DNA from: Coriaria nepalensis
Lineage: Eukaryota; Streptophyta; Magnoliopsida; Cucurbitales; Coriariaceae
Assembly (NCBI GenBank): GCA_027186245.1
Contig: CP114498.1
Location: 4,161,501 to 4,225,500 of the forward strand
Direction of reading: 5' to 3'
DNA length: 64,000 nt
Part shown: piece by piece, positions 1 to 13,222 of the stretch
Layout: each line of letters starts with the position of its first letter
Numbering within the stretch: position 1 is the stretch's first letter
Program-made: the position numbers and the translations under genes
Notes under the pieces: generated by a model
Told to the model about the DNA's origin: nothing
Database searches by the model: none
The model's input: the letters and a program-made list of their open reading frames with translations, nothing else

Positions 1-125
1 ACTTATATATATATTTTTTCCTCTCTATGTCTCTGAGCAACATCTCATGGAGATATAAGAGTGGTTAAAGACAAAAAACGACTCCACAGTTTGTACAATC
101 TCACTGATTCTCTACTGTAATGCAG

Positions 126-3100
126 GTATCTACCCACCACAAGTCAAAGTATATGAGCTAAGGGAACTTTCCTTGAAGTTTGAGAGGCATTTAGAATCTG
201 AGATAATTGACTTTCAGGTATTTCTTTTTTTATTTTTTGCGTGTGTAAAGCTTACTCTTATATCGAAGAAGTAATTTTTTGCTTGTCTACATCTCAAGCT
301 CCTGTTTTCTTGATTAAATTGTCTTTATTATTGGTTTAGCGTGGGGTATATCTCTCCTCCACTTACTCCTCACGTTTGTAAGTTTGAAATCTATGTCTGG
401 GCTGTTTGTATATGCAATTCAGCTACTTGAGTCAGGCTTCTTGTTTTTTCTTTTTGTTTTTTTATACCTCATAATTAGAAGCGTAAAGAGGATATGTAAG
501 ATGGTAGATGCTAAAAGAGCTTCTCTTTCTTTTCACATGTATACATGGAAAAGTTTGATTATCAAGAAATTGTGCCTCAAGGTATTGCTGACAGATGATT
601 AGCCTCTGCGTATCTGTCTGTGGGTTTATATTAGCCAAAAAGGAGGAGTTGATAGGTGTTCTCTGAAGGGTTACTTCCATTCTTATCTTCTTTTCTTCTT
701 CTTCTTCTTCTTCTTCTTCTTTTTGGTATTTCCCAACTCTAGTACATGTTACTATGTCATGTATTAGTCCCCTATGTAAGGTATCTTTACCAATTTTGAT
801 CTATTAAGTACACATTTTAAAGCTTTCCCAAGAGTTTAAATAACAACCATTCTTTCGTAATAAATCCATTCTAGCAATTCATATATTTGTTTTTAGAAGG
901 GTACAATTGATTGAACTGTTTTTTCCCCCTCCTGCATATTGATTTCTGTGCTTACTTGTGCATATATAGGTGCTGAGTGATGACTACTCAAAACTTGCAT
1001 TTTTATGTGCCGATCGTTCAATTTGTCTACATGCAAAATATGGAAAACATTACAGTTTGCGGATACCAAGGTTACTTCTCTATGCTTTCTAAAAATTTCC
1101 TCAATGTCTTTTTTAATGTTATTCTGTTTCATTACTTGTTGATCATCTCGTTTGGACAGTTTGAGCATTATGATATCAAAAAAGTTCCTATCTTCTCTTT
1201 TTTGGTTCATATTCAGTTAGAACCTTTTGAAAACTGAATATCATGTGTATACTTCCTTTTTTCATGGTCATTCAGCATTTTCAATTTTGCATATCGAATT
1301 ACATGAGATGACTGACTTGCAATTTTTTGCACACATTTACTAGGATGGGGAGGGATATGGCATATGATTGCTGGTCCTGTGACCTGCTTTGTGCTGCTTC
1401 TTCACCAGAGTTGTATAGAATAAATTTGGAGCAGGTATTGGCTCATTTATTATCTTATATACTGTGTAGTTATGATATACACTTCCATTAGCTCTATCCT
1501 TTCCGCATCATAAGAGGCTCTTGATCATATGTATAGATTGGGAACTTTATGGGAAATATTTGAATAGTTTAAAGAAATGAATGGTTGTATAATATAGATT
1601 GTTCCTGGAGCTGTTTAGATTTTGGTGGTCCCAACTTTCAGAATCCTCGCAAAATAAATAATATGCTTATATTATTGATAATTATTCAGTTTCGTAAACA
1701 ATACAAATTTTCCACTCCGTAGAAGTTGTTCCGAATTTTGTACAAAGGCCACATTAGTGTATACTTTTCAGAACTCAAGAAGGAAATAAAAGTTGTGGGC
1801 CATGAATGCCATCTGCTTTTCTAGGCTGTTTTAATACTTTCTTGTTTGTTTATTGGTTGAGCTATGATGGCAGATTAGGAACCCTATTTTATTGTTCGGT
1901 GAATGTATTAATATCCTTATGGCTTCTTTGCAGGGGCGATTTCTCTCCTCTCTCAATACACAGTCTCCTGCTCTTAACATTGTCACTCGAAGGTTGCCTT
2001 TGAATCTTACTACTGCTTGATGTGGCCGATTTATCCATGTAATATATTTGGTTGTTGAATGTATATGTAAATCTGAACCAAAAAAATTTAATTGCAGCAA
2101 GCTCCATGGTCTAGTTGCTTGTGGTGGTGAGGATGGTGCAGTAGAATGTTTTGACATGAGAATGAGATCTTCAGTTGCTAGAATTGATGCAGTTGCTCCT
2201 TCTGGAGATCCTAGCCAGGTAGCTCTCCTGTCTTATGATCCACAAATATGTAAAAGTTATTTTTAATTGAATTCATGTGTCGACATGGAGTATTCTTTTA
2301 TTTGGAAGAGGTTCAGGATTTTTACTCTTTAGAATCCATTGTCATCAAGGCTAAAATAATGAGAATGACCATGTGAGCCCTGATTCGGATAGAAGCCCTG
2401 CTGTCTAGTAGATACAAATTTGTGCATTTGGACTGATGTACATCTGTTCATTCAATAAACTCTCTTGTGGAACCTCTAGACCATTAAGTGTTCTGAACAT
2501 GCATGGAGGAAGCTATGTGCTGTTAGTGTCTCTATATTCTTTGAATTTTTGTTGTCCTGAAAGTGTTGAGAAATGTCAATAGGCTTGGTTGCAGTTCATA
2601 ATGCCAATGGCACTAATTTTGCCTAATATCTCATTTTTGATCACTTCCCTAAGTCTTACCTGCTGAATTTATAGGAGGTCACTGCACTACAGTTTGACGA
2701 TGATGGTGGTTCCCAAATGGCTGTTGGTAGTAGCAGCGGACAGGTATGACATGATTTTAGCTTTGTGTGACTTGATGGGATAAGTGGTATGAAAGAGCTA
2801 AATATGGGGTGATTGCTAAGAAATTATGTGTTTTTTGTGGTCATTTCTTGATATCTTTCAGTCTGATTGGGTAAAAAACATGAGGGTTATTAACTTATTA
2901 CTGAAAACAAGAATTACTTAGGCATATTTTTATGCATCGGAACTTCACGAAATTTATGCATAATTTTTTGGAATATGCATTACTGAAATAGATGTTCGAT
3001 AATTGAAGAATTGAGTTGCTCATGGCTAGTTAAGTTCTTATTTCTTCATTCTCATTTTGCTGGTTTCAGTTTCTTACTCTAGTATTAATTTAAATGTTTT

Positions 3101-6100
3101 TGTTACCTGTTGTATCGGAGGACAAGGAATTGATCGTCAATCTTTTAACAGGTTTTGATCTATGACTTGCGTTCGCCATATCCTTTGAGAGTTAAGGATC
3201 ACATGTGAGTCATCCTCTCATACTGGATGTTTTTTTCCTTTGTGTAGAACATTGTAAGATACACTTATGCTTCAGCAAACAAATCAGTTTGATTTTTTTG
3301 CTAGTTAATTGCTGATTAGTAGCTAGGTAGTTGCGATTTTCTAGGGATTCTAATAGAATCTATTTATGTATGTACTAGGTTTTCTCTCCTATATAAAGGA
3401 ACTTAAGATGCAAATTTAGGTTATGAATAAAACTTCTTTTACCTCTAAATTCACATGGTATCAGAGCCACATTTCAAGAAAACCCTAGCAAATCAATCCC
3501 TCATGACAAAGTACGGGATGGCTACCGGAAAACTAGGATCTCCTTCTGTTTCAAACCTAGAAAATACCTCCAATCACGAAATCATGGTTGGTGGCAACCA
3601 TGGAAACTCAGAGAACAATCAAGTCATCATCACCGGGCACAAACTGAATGAGAACAACTATATTCAATGGTCTCATTCAGTAATGATGTATATCTGCAGA
3701 AAAGGAAAGGACGAATATCTATCCGGTGAAGTAACCAAATCAGAAAAAGGTGATCCAAAATTTCGGGTATGGAAGGCTAAAAACAGTATGGTCATGTCAT
3801 GGCTCATAAATTCCATGACTATTGATATTGGAGAAAACTTTCTACTATATGAAACAACCACAAAGATATGGGAGGTAGTTGAGGAGACCTACTCAAACAA
3901 TGAGAACACCTCGGAACTATTTGAGATAGAGAGTAACCTACATGACTTACGGTAAGGAGACTTGACCGTAACTCAATACTACAATGCCCTTACCCGCTAC
4001 TGGCAACAACTGGATTTGTGCGAAATTCATCAATGGAAGTGCACTGAAGACTAAATCCTAATTGTCCAAAGGAAAATATTGTACAAATTCCTAATTGGAC
4101 TAAATCAGAATCTAGATGAAGTAAGAGGAAGAATTTAAGGTTATAAACCTCCACCGAGTGTAAAAGAGGCTTTTTCTGAAGTTAGGAAAGGGGAAAGTAG
4201 AAAAAGGGTAATGCTAAAATCTCACTTAGCAACTCAAAATATGGAAGTCTCGGCCTTAGTAGTTAGAGACTCTCAGTACCAATCAAGTGAGAATAGGCAA
4301 AGGAAAGAATGTCCATGGTGTGAGCACTGCCGAAAACCTGGACACGTTAAAGGCACATGCTGGAAAATCTATGGAAAACTAGCATATTGGAAACCATTAC
4401 AACAGCCTTACAAAGAGGGCCGTGGAAACCATATTCTCTTAGAGGAACCTACTACTACCGGTGAATCTAATGTGTTCAGCAGGGAACAACTCGATCTATT
4501 GAAGAAATTGCTCAATCAGTCACCGTCATCCTCAACTATTGGAATTGGGTCCATAGCTCAAAAAGATAACTTCGCTACTGCCCTAAATACTATGAAAAAG
4601 AAGGACAATTCATGGATTGTGGACTCCGGAGCATAAGACCACATGACTGGTGACGAAGCTCTCTTTAGTACTTTTACCCTTTCCTATGAAAATCTGACTG
4701 TTAAAATTGCAGATGGCTCACTCTTAAAGGTGGTCGGTTTTTGGTCCATCATAATATCAAAATACCTTACCCTACACTCGGTCTTATTAGTTCCAAATTT
4801 AGACTGCAACTTATTATCCATCAGTAAACTCACCCGAGATCTTAATTGTGTTACTAAATTCTTTCCATACTCATGTGAATTTCAAGACTTGGATTCGGGG
4901 AAGATGATTGGCAATGCTAAGATGTACTCGGGGCTCTATCTCCTAAAGGTTTTTGATCCTCAAGTGGACGGCTGCAAGTCCGAATGTTTGGTGTCTATAA
5001 GGAAAAATAGTTCTATTAGTCAACACCCTAAAGATTGACACTACTGGTTAGGCTATCTAAACTTTGTGTATCTTCAGAAATTATTTCCATATTTATTCTA
5101 TAATAAAAGACACCCTCTAATTTTCAGTGTGAAATCTGCAACTCTCAAAATACCCCCGAAACTCATTCCCTAATCAACCCTACAAAAAATCCCAACCTTT
5201 CTCTATGATGTATGGGGACCATCAAGAGTAAAATCCAACATAGGGGCCCGCTGGTTCATCACCCTGATAGATGATCACACTTGACTAACATGGGTGTTTC
5301 TCATGAAAGAAAAATCTGATGTGGGCCAAATCTTCAAAAATTTCAGTTTGATAGTTAAGACTCAATTTCAAGCTAAGATACAAGTGTTCAGGACATATAA
5401 TGCTAAAGAGTACTTCACATTCTCTCTTAGCACATATCTTCTAGAATAAGGGATTGTCTATCAAAGTTCGTGTGTGGATACACCTCAACAAAATGGAATT
5501 GCGGAAATGAAAAATAGACATCTATTAGATGTTGCAAGATCATTCATGTTCGCATCCCACGTCCCAAAGCATCATTGGGGTGATGCCATCCTCACCGCAA
5601 CCTATCTCATCAATAGAATGCCTTCTCGGATCCTCCAATTCCATACCCCATGTTAGACCATCTTAAAGACCTATCCACACACACACTTCATAACCTCTAT
5701 TCCTTTCAAGTTATTTGGCTGCTCGATTTTTGTCTATAACCACAATCCCACTAGAAGCAAACTCGATCCTAGGGCAATCAAATGTATTTTCTTAGGATAG
5801 TCATCAAATCAGAAAGGGTACAAGTGCTACTCCCCCAACATACAAAGATACTACAACTCCATGGATGTCACATTTTTTGAACAACCCTTCTATCCCAAAC
5901 CTGACATTCAGGGGGAGAATTCGGTTATACATGAATATCAACTTTGGGATATCACAACCATAGAGCAAACCTCTTTTCCTAGTCCACCGAGTAGTGACAG
6001 TTTCCTACAAGATCCTATTCCCAATCTCCATCCTACTCAAAATACCCATCTTATTGAGCAAAATCCCCTACTATCTCTAGACACCAGTCAATAGAACATT

Positions 6101-9100
6101 GACCTACAAAACTCTCTTCCATCTCTAGACATCAGTCAACAAAACACTGACCTCATCACATACTCTAGAAGGAAAAGAAGTCAAGTGGAAACAGAACCCT
6201 TAGTACATCATGAGCAAACCCATAAATCAGACTTTGATCGAAGGCTAAATGAAGACCTTCAAGGTAACCCTAATTCTGAATCTTCTTCTATTGAGTTGGA
6301 AAATGATGATATTAATTGGCTTGTTGCATTGAGGAAAGGTGTTAGATCATGTACAAAACATTCTATATGCAACTTTGTGTCCTATTAAGGGCTATCACCC
6401 AATTTCAGGGCATTGGTGGCCAACATCGACAGAATTGAAATTCCAAACAACATACAAGAAGCTCTAAAAACTCCTAAATGGAAAGCATCTGTTTGTGATG
6501 AAATTCAAGCACTAGAGAAGAATGAAACGTGGGAAGTTATAGCATTACCTTTGGGAAAGTGTTCAGTGGGGTGTAAATGGATATTCACGGTAAAGTACAG
6601 AGATGATGGGAGTGTGGACAGATTCAAAGCTCGATTGGTTGCGAAAGGATTTACTCAATCCTATGGAATTGACTATGAAGAAACATTTGCTCCAGCAGCA
6701 AAACTAAACATTGGCCGAGTCCTCCTTTCACTAGCTACAAATCTAGATTGTCCACTATACCAACTAGATGTCAAAAATACTTTTTTGAATGGAGATCTAA
6801 TAGAGAAAGTGTATATGGATATTCCTCTTAGATTTGAGAATTGAGATACAATCAATAAAGTGTGCAAGCTAAAAAGGTCACTTTAAGGACTCAAACAATC
6901 GCTTAGGGCTTGGTTTGACAGATTTACAAAGGTGGTCAAGAGATATGGATACACTCAATGTCAATTATATCACACCTTATTTGTCAAATTTTCTGCTATA
7001 GGAAAAGTTGCCATTCTTATTGTGTATGTTGATGACATTATTTTAACCAGGGATTACGAGGAGGAGCTAAGCAATGTCAAAGAAATCCTAGCAAGAGAAT
7101 TCGAGATTAAAGACTTGGGAAATCTCAAATATTTCCTAGGAATGGAAATCGCACGGTCAAAAAAGGGAATTTCAGTATCTTAAAGAAAGTATGTGTTGGA
7201 CCTACTAAAGGAGACAAGAATGCTGGGATGCAAACCATCTGATACTCCAATGGACTCAACTTTAAAATTGGGACTCAAAGAGGACGACGTACCCGTTGGT
7301 TAGGGCATATCCAACGATTGGTTGGTTGGGAAGCTAATCTACGTATCCCACACTAGACTTGATATTGGTTTTGCTGTAAGTAAAGTAAGTCAATTTATGA
7401 ATTGTCCAAATGAAGAGCATATGGAGGCTATTTATCGAATATTGAGGTACCTTAAGATATGATACTTGGAAATGGTTTGTTCTTTCAAAAAATGGCAAGT
7501 AGAGATATTGAAGTCTACGGTGATGCAGATTGGGCAGGATCAATCAAAGACCGGAGATCTGGTTATTGCACCTATGTTGGGGGGAACTTAGTCACATGGA
7601 GAAGCAAAAAGCAATCGGTAGTGTCATGAAGTAGTGCAGAGGCTGAATTCGAGCTATGGCTCATGAGATACATTGAGGGAATGTGGTTAAGAAGAATTTT
7701 ACTGAAAATAAAATTTTCAGTGGATAAACTAATGAAAATGTTGTGTGATAATCAATTTGCTATTAGCATTGCAAAGAATCCAGTTCATCACGATCGAACG
7801 AAGCATGTAGAGATCGATCAGCACTTCATATAAGAAAAGGTAGATGAAGGGATAGTTAAGCTACTGCATATGCCTACAAGTTTGCAGATAGCTGATGTCC
7901 TAACTAAGACCCTATCAAGAATCAAGTTTGAAGATCTAAAGTCCAAGTTTGGTATGATTAACATCTATAACCAAGCTTGAGAGGGAGTGTAGAATATTGT
8001 AAGATAGACTTACGCTTCAGCAAACAAATCAAACAAATTAGTTTGATTTGTTTGCTGGTTAATTGCTGATTAGTAGCTAGGTAGTTGTGATTTTCTAGGT
8101 ATTCTAATAGAATCTGTTTAGGTATGTATTATGTTGTTAGACTAGGTTTTCTCTCATATATAAAGGAACTTGAGATGTAAATTGAGGTTATGAATAAAAC
8201 TTATTTTACCTCTAAAATTCACACTTTGCATAGATGGATGGTACATTTTTGCTAGGACTTGTTGAAACCACTGTATCTTGTTGATAGGTATGGCAGCGCG
8301 ATATTGGACATCAAGTGGCATCATACTCTTAACTCTGAAAAACCAAAATTGATTACTACTGACAATCATATCGTTAGGATCTGGGACCCACTAACGGTAA
8401 GGAACCCTTTGCCAATTATACCTGGATTATTTGATCTCCCCCCCTGTCCATGTCTGTACTTATTTGGATGTGATTAGTTAAAGTGGTTTCATTGATATGG
8501 GGAATTCCCATCCTTATTTCGAGTTTCTAATCATTGCCGTTGCTTTTAGGGAGAAGGAATGACCAGCATTGAGCCAACGGCAGGAAGTATAAATGATATA
8601 TGTATATTTAATGGTAGTGGGTTGATGCTATTGGCTTTGGACTCCAGTCAGATCCCATCTTACTTTGTACCGGCTCTGGGACCTGCTCCCAAGTGGTGCT
8701 CTTCCATGGAGAATCTAACGGTGGAATTTTGATTTTGAGTTTTATTTTGATTTTTTTCTAAATTTTATTTCAGTTATTGCTCTTTTTCCATGATTTTTCA
8801 ACTTGGAGTGTTGTATGACTCATACTTCAAATTTCATTATGCAGGAAGAGCTAGAGGAGGGTGCACAAACAATCATTTATGATGATTTCCGATTCTTAAC
8901 AAAAGAAGACCTAGAGAAATTGAATTTGACTAATCTGATTGGTACTGATCTGCTGAGAGCCTCAATGCATGGGTTCTTTATTGATAGTCGTTTGTATAAA
9001 AAGGTCAGCTCCCATGGATCTGTTTATCTATTTATCTTGGTGTGCTCATAGAGAAGAAGATTCTTAAAAGTGAGCGTACCAATTAGCTTACTAATTCTGA

Positions 9101-10784
9101 GTGTCTGATTGTTATATTAACTGGAGCTTCGTGTCATCTCCAATAACGTTTTCTTTTCCCTCTATGATGCAACAAAATTAGGTAGACGAAGGTCTTGAGT
9201 CTGCAGATGTTTTATGAGACTCTTACTCGTGTAATTCTCAATGTTGTAGTTTGCTGCTCACTATCTTGGTGTATCTGTCACTTTGCAGGCAAAAGCAGTG
9301 GCGGAGCCTTTTGCATATGATGCTTATATAGAAAAGAGGAAGCGAGAAAAACTTGAACAGGAACGTGCCAACAGAATTACGGTAAGTAATCGTGTCCTAA
9401 ACTGAGGTTTCTTTTGAGTTCATAATCTAGGACTTGAATCCAATCAATGATCAGCTTGTGTATGTGCATGTATGAATAAATTTTGCTGATGTAGATGCTG
9501 GGTCTGCTTGTGATTACTGTTGAAAGATTAGCATTAATCAAGTGTCATGCGCTAACTTCATTATTGGATTTGATTAAACAAACTTAAAGGAGTGTCCTTG
9601 CATTTCTTCTATTCTAGAAATTTGAGAGAGGGCTTCAGTAGAAATTTAGAGCCGAGTCCTTGTTGTTTCTGTTTAAACTCATTGTTTAACTTTTATGTTG
9701 CCCTGAGTTTTGTTCGGTTTTCAGGTTCAGTAATTCTCTGATCCTTAGATTATGTCTACTTTTCATTCCAGATAAAGAGGAAATTACCCAAGATTAACCG
9801 AACTCTTGCCAGTAAAATTCTGGAAAATGAAGAGGCAGGTCCAGAAAATCCAGATGCTGATGTCCAAGACCAAGAGACCAAAACAAAATCAAAGAAAAAG
9901 AAAGGGCTCAGTAGTGATATTTTTGAAGATGAACGTTTTGGAAGGATGTTTGAAAATAAGGTATGAATGCCAAAAATGAATTATATAATGCTGCCTTTGC
10001 TCTTGTTAAATCAAAAAATTATTTTCTTGCCCTCTCTCTAGGATTTCGAGATCAATGAGCTCTCAGAAGAGTATTTGGCTCTACATCCCATGGCTTCTAA
10101 GACACAATCATCTTTGGTAGAGGAGCATTTTGAACCTGTCTTGGATGATGAAGAACAAAGTTTAAGAGATTCCGATTCATCAAAATCAGAAGACGAAGAT
10201 GATGAAAAATCTTATATGAAAAAGAAAGCCAGAGTTCCAACGTAAGTAATAAATAACACTTAATCTATGATCTACCATTCTTCCCGAATATTTGCTTGTT
10301 TACCACATATGATCAAGTAGAAATGATAAGTAGAAAAACATGTGAAATTCTAAGCTAACGAACACTTTTTGTGGATGGGAAAAAATTTCGTAGACTCTAT
10401 GAAGTGAAAGACGAGCGTCATGCTGAGGCATTCTGGAACAGAGTGTCTCTTGCAAAGGAGGATACACTTCCTTTAGGGGAGAGATTGGCTGCTCTTTCGG
10501 ATGATAAGCGAGATTCCAATACCCGTAATGTTGTTAAGATGGGACCCGGAGGATCAAGAGAGATTTCTTTTAAATCTAAAAGTTCAGCCAAATATGACAG
10601 TGACGAAGAAGCGCCACGGAAGAGTAGAAGAGGGGTACAGTCACTGGGCCTCAAGCCTGATAGATCTGAGTTTCAAGGAGGGCACCGTGGTAGTGGTAGA
10701 GGTAGAGGAGGTAGAGGAGGTAGAGGAGGTAGAGGGCGCGGCCGAGGTCGAGGCCATAGAGGCAGAGGGAGGGGACATCAATAA
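126..10784 (+). CDS. EDA7: NOL10/EDA7-type nucleolar WD-repeat protein (5' partial)
   Basis: Nucleolar WD40-repeat protein of the NOL10 (yeast Enp2) family, which acts in 40S pre-ribosome assembly; the Arabidopsis member is EDA7. Visible exons: 126-217, 970-1070, 1344-1434, 1934-1992, 2098-2218, 2675-2743, 3152-3204, 8288-8396, 8550-8720, 8845-9003, 9289-9381, 9772-9960, 10042-10241, 10394-10784. All junctions are GT-AG and phases agree, giving about 631 residues. Seen: the family segment [14 protein letters not shown] in the first exon, WD-like blocks such as [18 protein letters not shown], a NUC153-type segment ([22 protein letters not shown]) split over two exons, acidic and lysine-rich stretches, and a C-terminal run of about 30 residues of RG/RGG repeats. 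The first coding exon(s), roughly 80 residues by family length, lie left of the window. The intron 3205-8287 carries a Copia element; without it the intron would be about 100 bases. No stop or frameshift was seen, so the gene looks functional if that intron splices. Confidence 0.93.
683..722. repeat. (TTC)n microsatellite in an EDA7 intron
   Basis: Run of TTC/CTT triplets in the intron 218-969. No other structure is seen in that intron. Confidence 0.8.
3243..3455 (+). repeat. 5' LTR of the intronic Copia element
   Basis: 213 bases starting TGTAGAACATTG and ending AATTCACA. It contains a TATA-like CTATATAAAGG near 3391-3401. It pairs with 7988-8223 and is followed at once by the primer-binding site. 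Confidence 0.93.
3456..3468 (+). other. Primer-binding site (initiator tRNA-Met type)
   Basis: TGGTATCAGAGCC directly follows the 5' LTR. This is the usual plant Copia primer site complementary to the 3' end of initiator tRNA-Met. Confidence 0.9.
3469..7980 (+). pseudogene. Copia gag-pol remains (gag, PR, INT, RT, RNase H)
   Basis: Retroelement polyprotein broken by several stops and frame changes. In order: gag of the Copia UBN2 type from about 3455 to 3955 (motif [12 protein letters not shown]); a CCHC-like knuckle near 4309-4371 ([17 protein letters not shown]); protease core WIVDSGA at 4612-4632, followed at once by a stop (4633-4636 region) and DHMTG; integrase pieces near 5220-5650 ([10 protein letters not shown]); reverse transcriptase 6413-7183 in two frames, with [20 protein letters not shown] and an intact YVDDIILT active site; RNase H near 7520-7650 (DADWAGS). 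The element cannot make a full polyprotein; similar active copies elsewhere would be needed to mobilise it. Confidence 0.9.
7988..8223 (+). repeat. 3' LTR of the intronic Copia element
   Basis: 236 bases, TGTAGAATATTG to AATTCACA, preceded by a purine-rich tract (GAGAGGGAG). It is longer than the 5' LTR through a 9-base repeat of the AACAAAT motif and a 13-base insertion near 8130. Confidence 0.93.
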
Positions 10785-12665
10785 AGACTTGGAGTATTGA
10801 AATTGGATCCCGTTCCAAGGTGGGGTTGGTATGATCGAGGAAAAAAGATTTAAATTGGTCTAGATAAGTAGAAGAGAAAGAGCATGGCCAGGAAAAAAAA
10901 AAAGAGTAGAGGAAGATAACAGATCACTTCTTTTTTTTTTCCTTTTTCTTGGGAGAATTTTGACTCGGCTGGTCTTGTAGAGGGGTATATTAGGGTAAGT
11001 TAGTACAGGTAACGTGCTTAACGGCTTAAGTTATTAGGTAATTAGCAATTACTTTAAACCTCATTGATATTTTTGTTGCATCCTGCTCCGATTTTGATTT
11101 AGCTTGAACTTTCTATAGAGCTTTGTATTGTTGATTACAGACATTACAAATGCAGGTTTTCAGACTAGTAGATACTATGATGAGGGCATTGTTGTAAGAG
11201 AAGGTTGGCTTTTATTGATTGATGATGTTTATGGCGGAATCAGTATAATTATTCTTACAATTAGCTGTCATATACAATTCCCTTAATTTAGTGAGGGTGC
11301 TTGGGTCGCGTGGAATGAACCGTGTCCATATAATATTGGGGAGAATTTATAAAAGTAACTTTCATTTTAACTTTAGAAAAAAAAAAAATTTGTCCACCAA
11401 AATTTCTTGATAAAAGTGATATTGTAGTTTGACTTTTGTTGATTTATGTTTTGTTAAAAAGTAAAAATATATAAAATGACAAAAATATCTCCACACATAA
11501 AATAAAACCGTCACATTCCCTCCATTCCTTCCAACTTCACATGAGATCGTTTTCTTCGATAGCTTCCTCGTGTTCAACCAAAGAAAACGTCTTTTCATCT
11601 TCATTCCACATTCGAAATCTTCAAACTGTTTCTTAAAAATAGTCATGGTTTAAACTAAAAATCTAAATTTTGAGAAGGAAAAGAAGTGGTTAAAAGATGA
11701 TTCGCTGGAGGTAACTGTGAATGAAAATAAGCAAGCTAAGTTAGTGTTGGAATCAATAGCCTAAAATGCAAAAGATTTGCCGAAGATATGTTATTGTTAC
11801 TTTAAGGTTAGGTTTTTTTTTCCCGCAAAATCTCAAATTTTAATTATTTTATGTGTGCTTTGGACTGAATTATGTGTTTGAATGAATTTTTAGTGAATAT
11901 GACATAGAATTGAAGACCTTGAGTCTTCGAGCAGTTGTTCATGAATTACTTGATGGCTAGAGGCTTTTTCAGAAACCTCAAGTGGTTCAAGAATACCTTG
12001 ATGGCTCTGAATCCCCCATCTTGATGGACATGTCTCTAATTCCCTCATCTTAAGAATCGATAGATCTTGAAAATACTCATCGAGATCAGTGACTTAGAAG
12101 TCTCTTAACCATATTAATAGTTTAGTTTAAATTTTAATTTTATTTATTTTTTATTTAACTACGATAAGGGGTAAAGCTAAATAACTCATTAAGGATGTGC
12201 GAAAAATTAAGTCAATATATATTAAGTAAGACATAATAGATATATTAAACAACAATAATAAAATATTACAATTATCCTCTACAAATTTTCATATTTTAAA
12301 ATTATTAAATATCTTTTTCATTATCAATTTTATCAAATATATCTTGTTCAATGAATATAACTAAACAATCATTAATTATAGTTCAACCATCTCTAAAGCT
12401 TATAAATTCATAAGCATACAAATTTAAAGAAAAAGAAGCTAAGCAAAGAGTCTCAGAGCTAATAATTAAAACTTAAGAACATGTACAAATGTTTATATAT
12501 AATCACACAAATTAACTCCAAACGTTTTTGGATAAAATTTTTCTCCATTTCATTTTTCTTCCAAGTACTCTTAATACCTATTTCCATTAAACAAAAAAAT
12601 AAAAATAAAAACAATTCAAATCTTTGTTTCTTTATACTGTCTTCTTATACATTACTTAATTAGTA
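10785..12665. other. 3' flank of EDA7 and AT-rich spacer
   Basis: The first few hundred bases after the EDA7 stop are presumably its 3' UTR. There are AATTA-rich stretches but no single clear poly(A) signal. From 11,340 to 12,665 the sequence is AT-rich with only short chance open frames and no recognisable gene or element. Confidence 0.6.
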
Positions 12666-13213
12666 GGCTAAACAATCATTTTCGTCCCTAAACTTTTATT
12701 GTATGTTCATTTTCGTCCATAAACTTTCAAATTGTTCAATTTTCTTCTTAACATTTTCAAAACCTCCAATTTTCATCCTTCGAGTAAAATTGTAAAATTA
12801 ATAAATGTAAAGTACAAAAATAACTTCTAAAGTATTATTAATACTAAAATTAACACATAACACATAAAAAATATCAATAACATCATTAAAATGATTGTCG
12901 AACTAGTTTTTATTGAGATTTAATGTAGTAAAGAATAAAAAATTATGGGTAGAAAAATAAAATTTAATTAAAATATGTGCATTAAATTACAAAAGTTATT
13001 AGTTTTAAGGATATTAACTTTATTGATAATAAAATATATTTTAATTTTCGTATTTATAAATTTTAGACGTTCATTTTTACATTTATAAATATGATCCAAA
13101 GAATCAAAATGGAATAATTTTATAAATTTAAAGATATAATTGAACGACTCAAAAGTTGAGGATCGAAAGTGAACAAACAATAAAAGTTTAAGAATGAAAA
13201 TAATCATTTATCC
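12666..13213. mobile_element. MULE-type MITE, 548 bp, with TIRs and 8-9 bp target duplication
   Basis: The left end begins GGCTAAACAATCATTTTCGT. The reverse complement of the right end begins GGATAAATGATTATTTTCAT. The two ends stay alignable for at least 80 bases (both contain AAACTTTTATTGT followed by TTCA and TTTCG). Flanks are TAATTAGTA (12657-12665) and AAATTAGTA (13214-13222), an 8 of 9 match. Long inverted ends plus a 9-bp duplication fit a non-autonomous Mutator-like element. No coding potential is seen. Confidence 0.82.
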
Positions 13214-13222
13214 AAATTAGTA

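Larger units (their letters stand above)
3243..8223 (+). mobile_element. Complete Ty1/Copia LTR retrotransposon, coding-dead, in EDA7 intron
   Basis: Full-length element in the same orientation as the host gene. It has a 5' LTR (3243-3455), a tRNA-Met-type primer site, gag-pol remains, a purine-rich tract just before 7988 and a 3' LTR (7988-8223). Both LTRs start TGTAGAA and end TTCACA. Flanks 3238-3242 and 8224-8228 are both CTTTG, the 5-bp target duplication expected of this class. A hand comparison of the LTRs gives about 14 substitutions over about 212 aligned bases plus three length differences (9, 13 and 1 bases), so the insertion is not recent. Domain order gag, protease, integrase, RT, RNase H places it in Copia. 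It lacks an intact polyprotein. Confidence 0.95.

Noticed and set aside
384..1237. Short open frames on both strands in the first introns
   Set aside because: They overlap EDA7 introns or the exon 970-1070 in other frames and show no family resemblance.
10418..10800. Alternative frames over the last EDA7 exon, including an acidic Val/Glu-repeat frame
   Set aside because: Shadow of the RGG repeat frame, which continues the conserved protein in phase.
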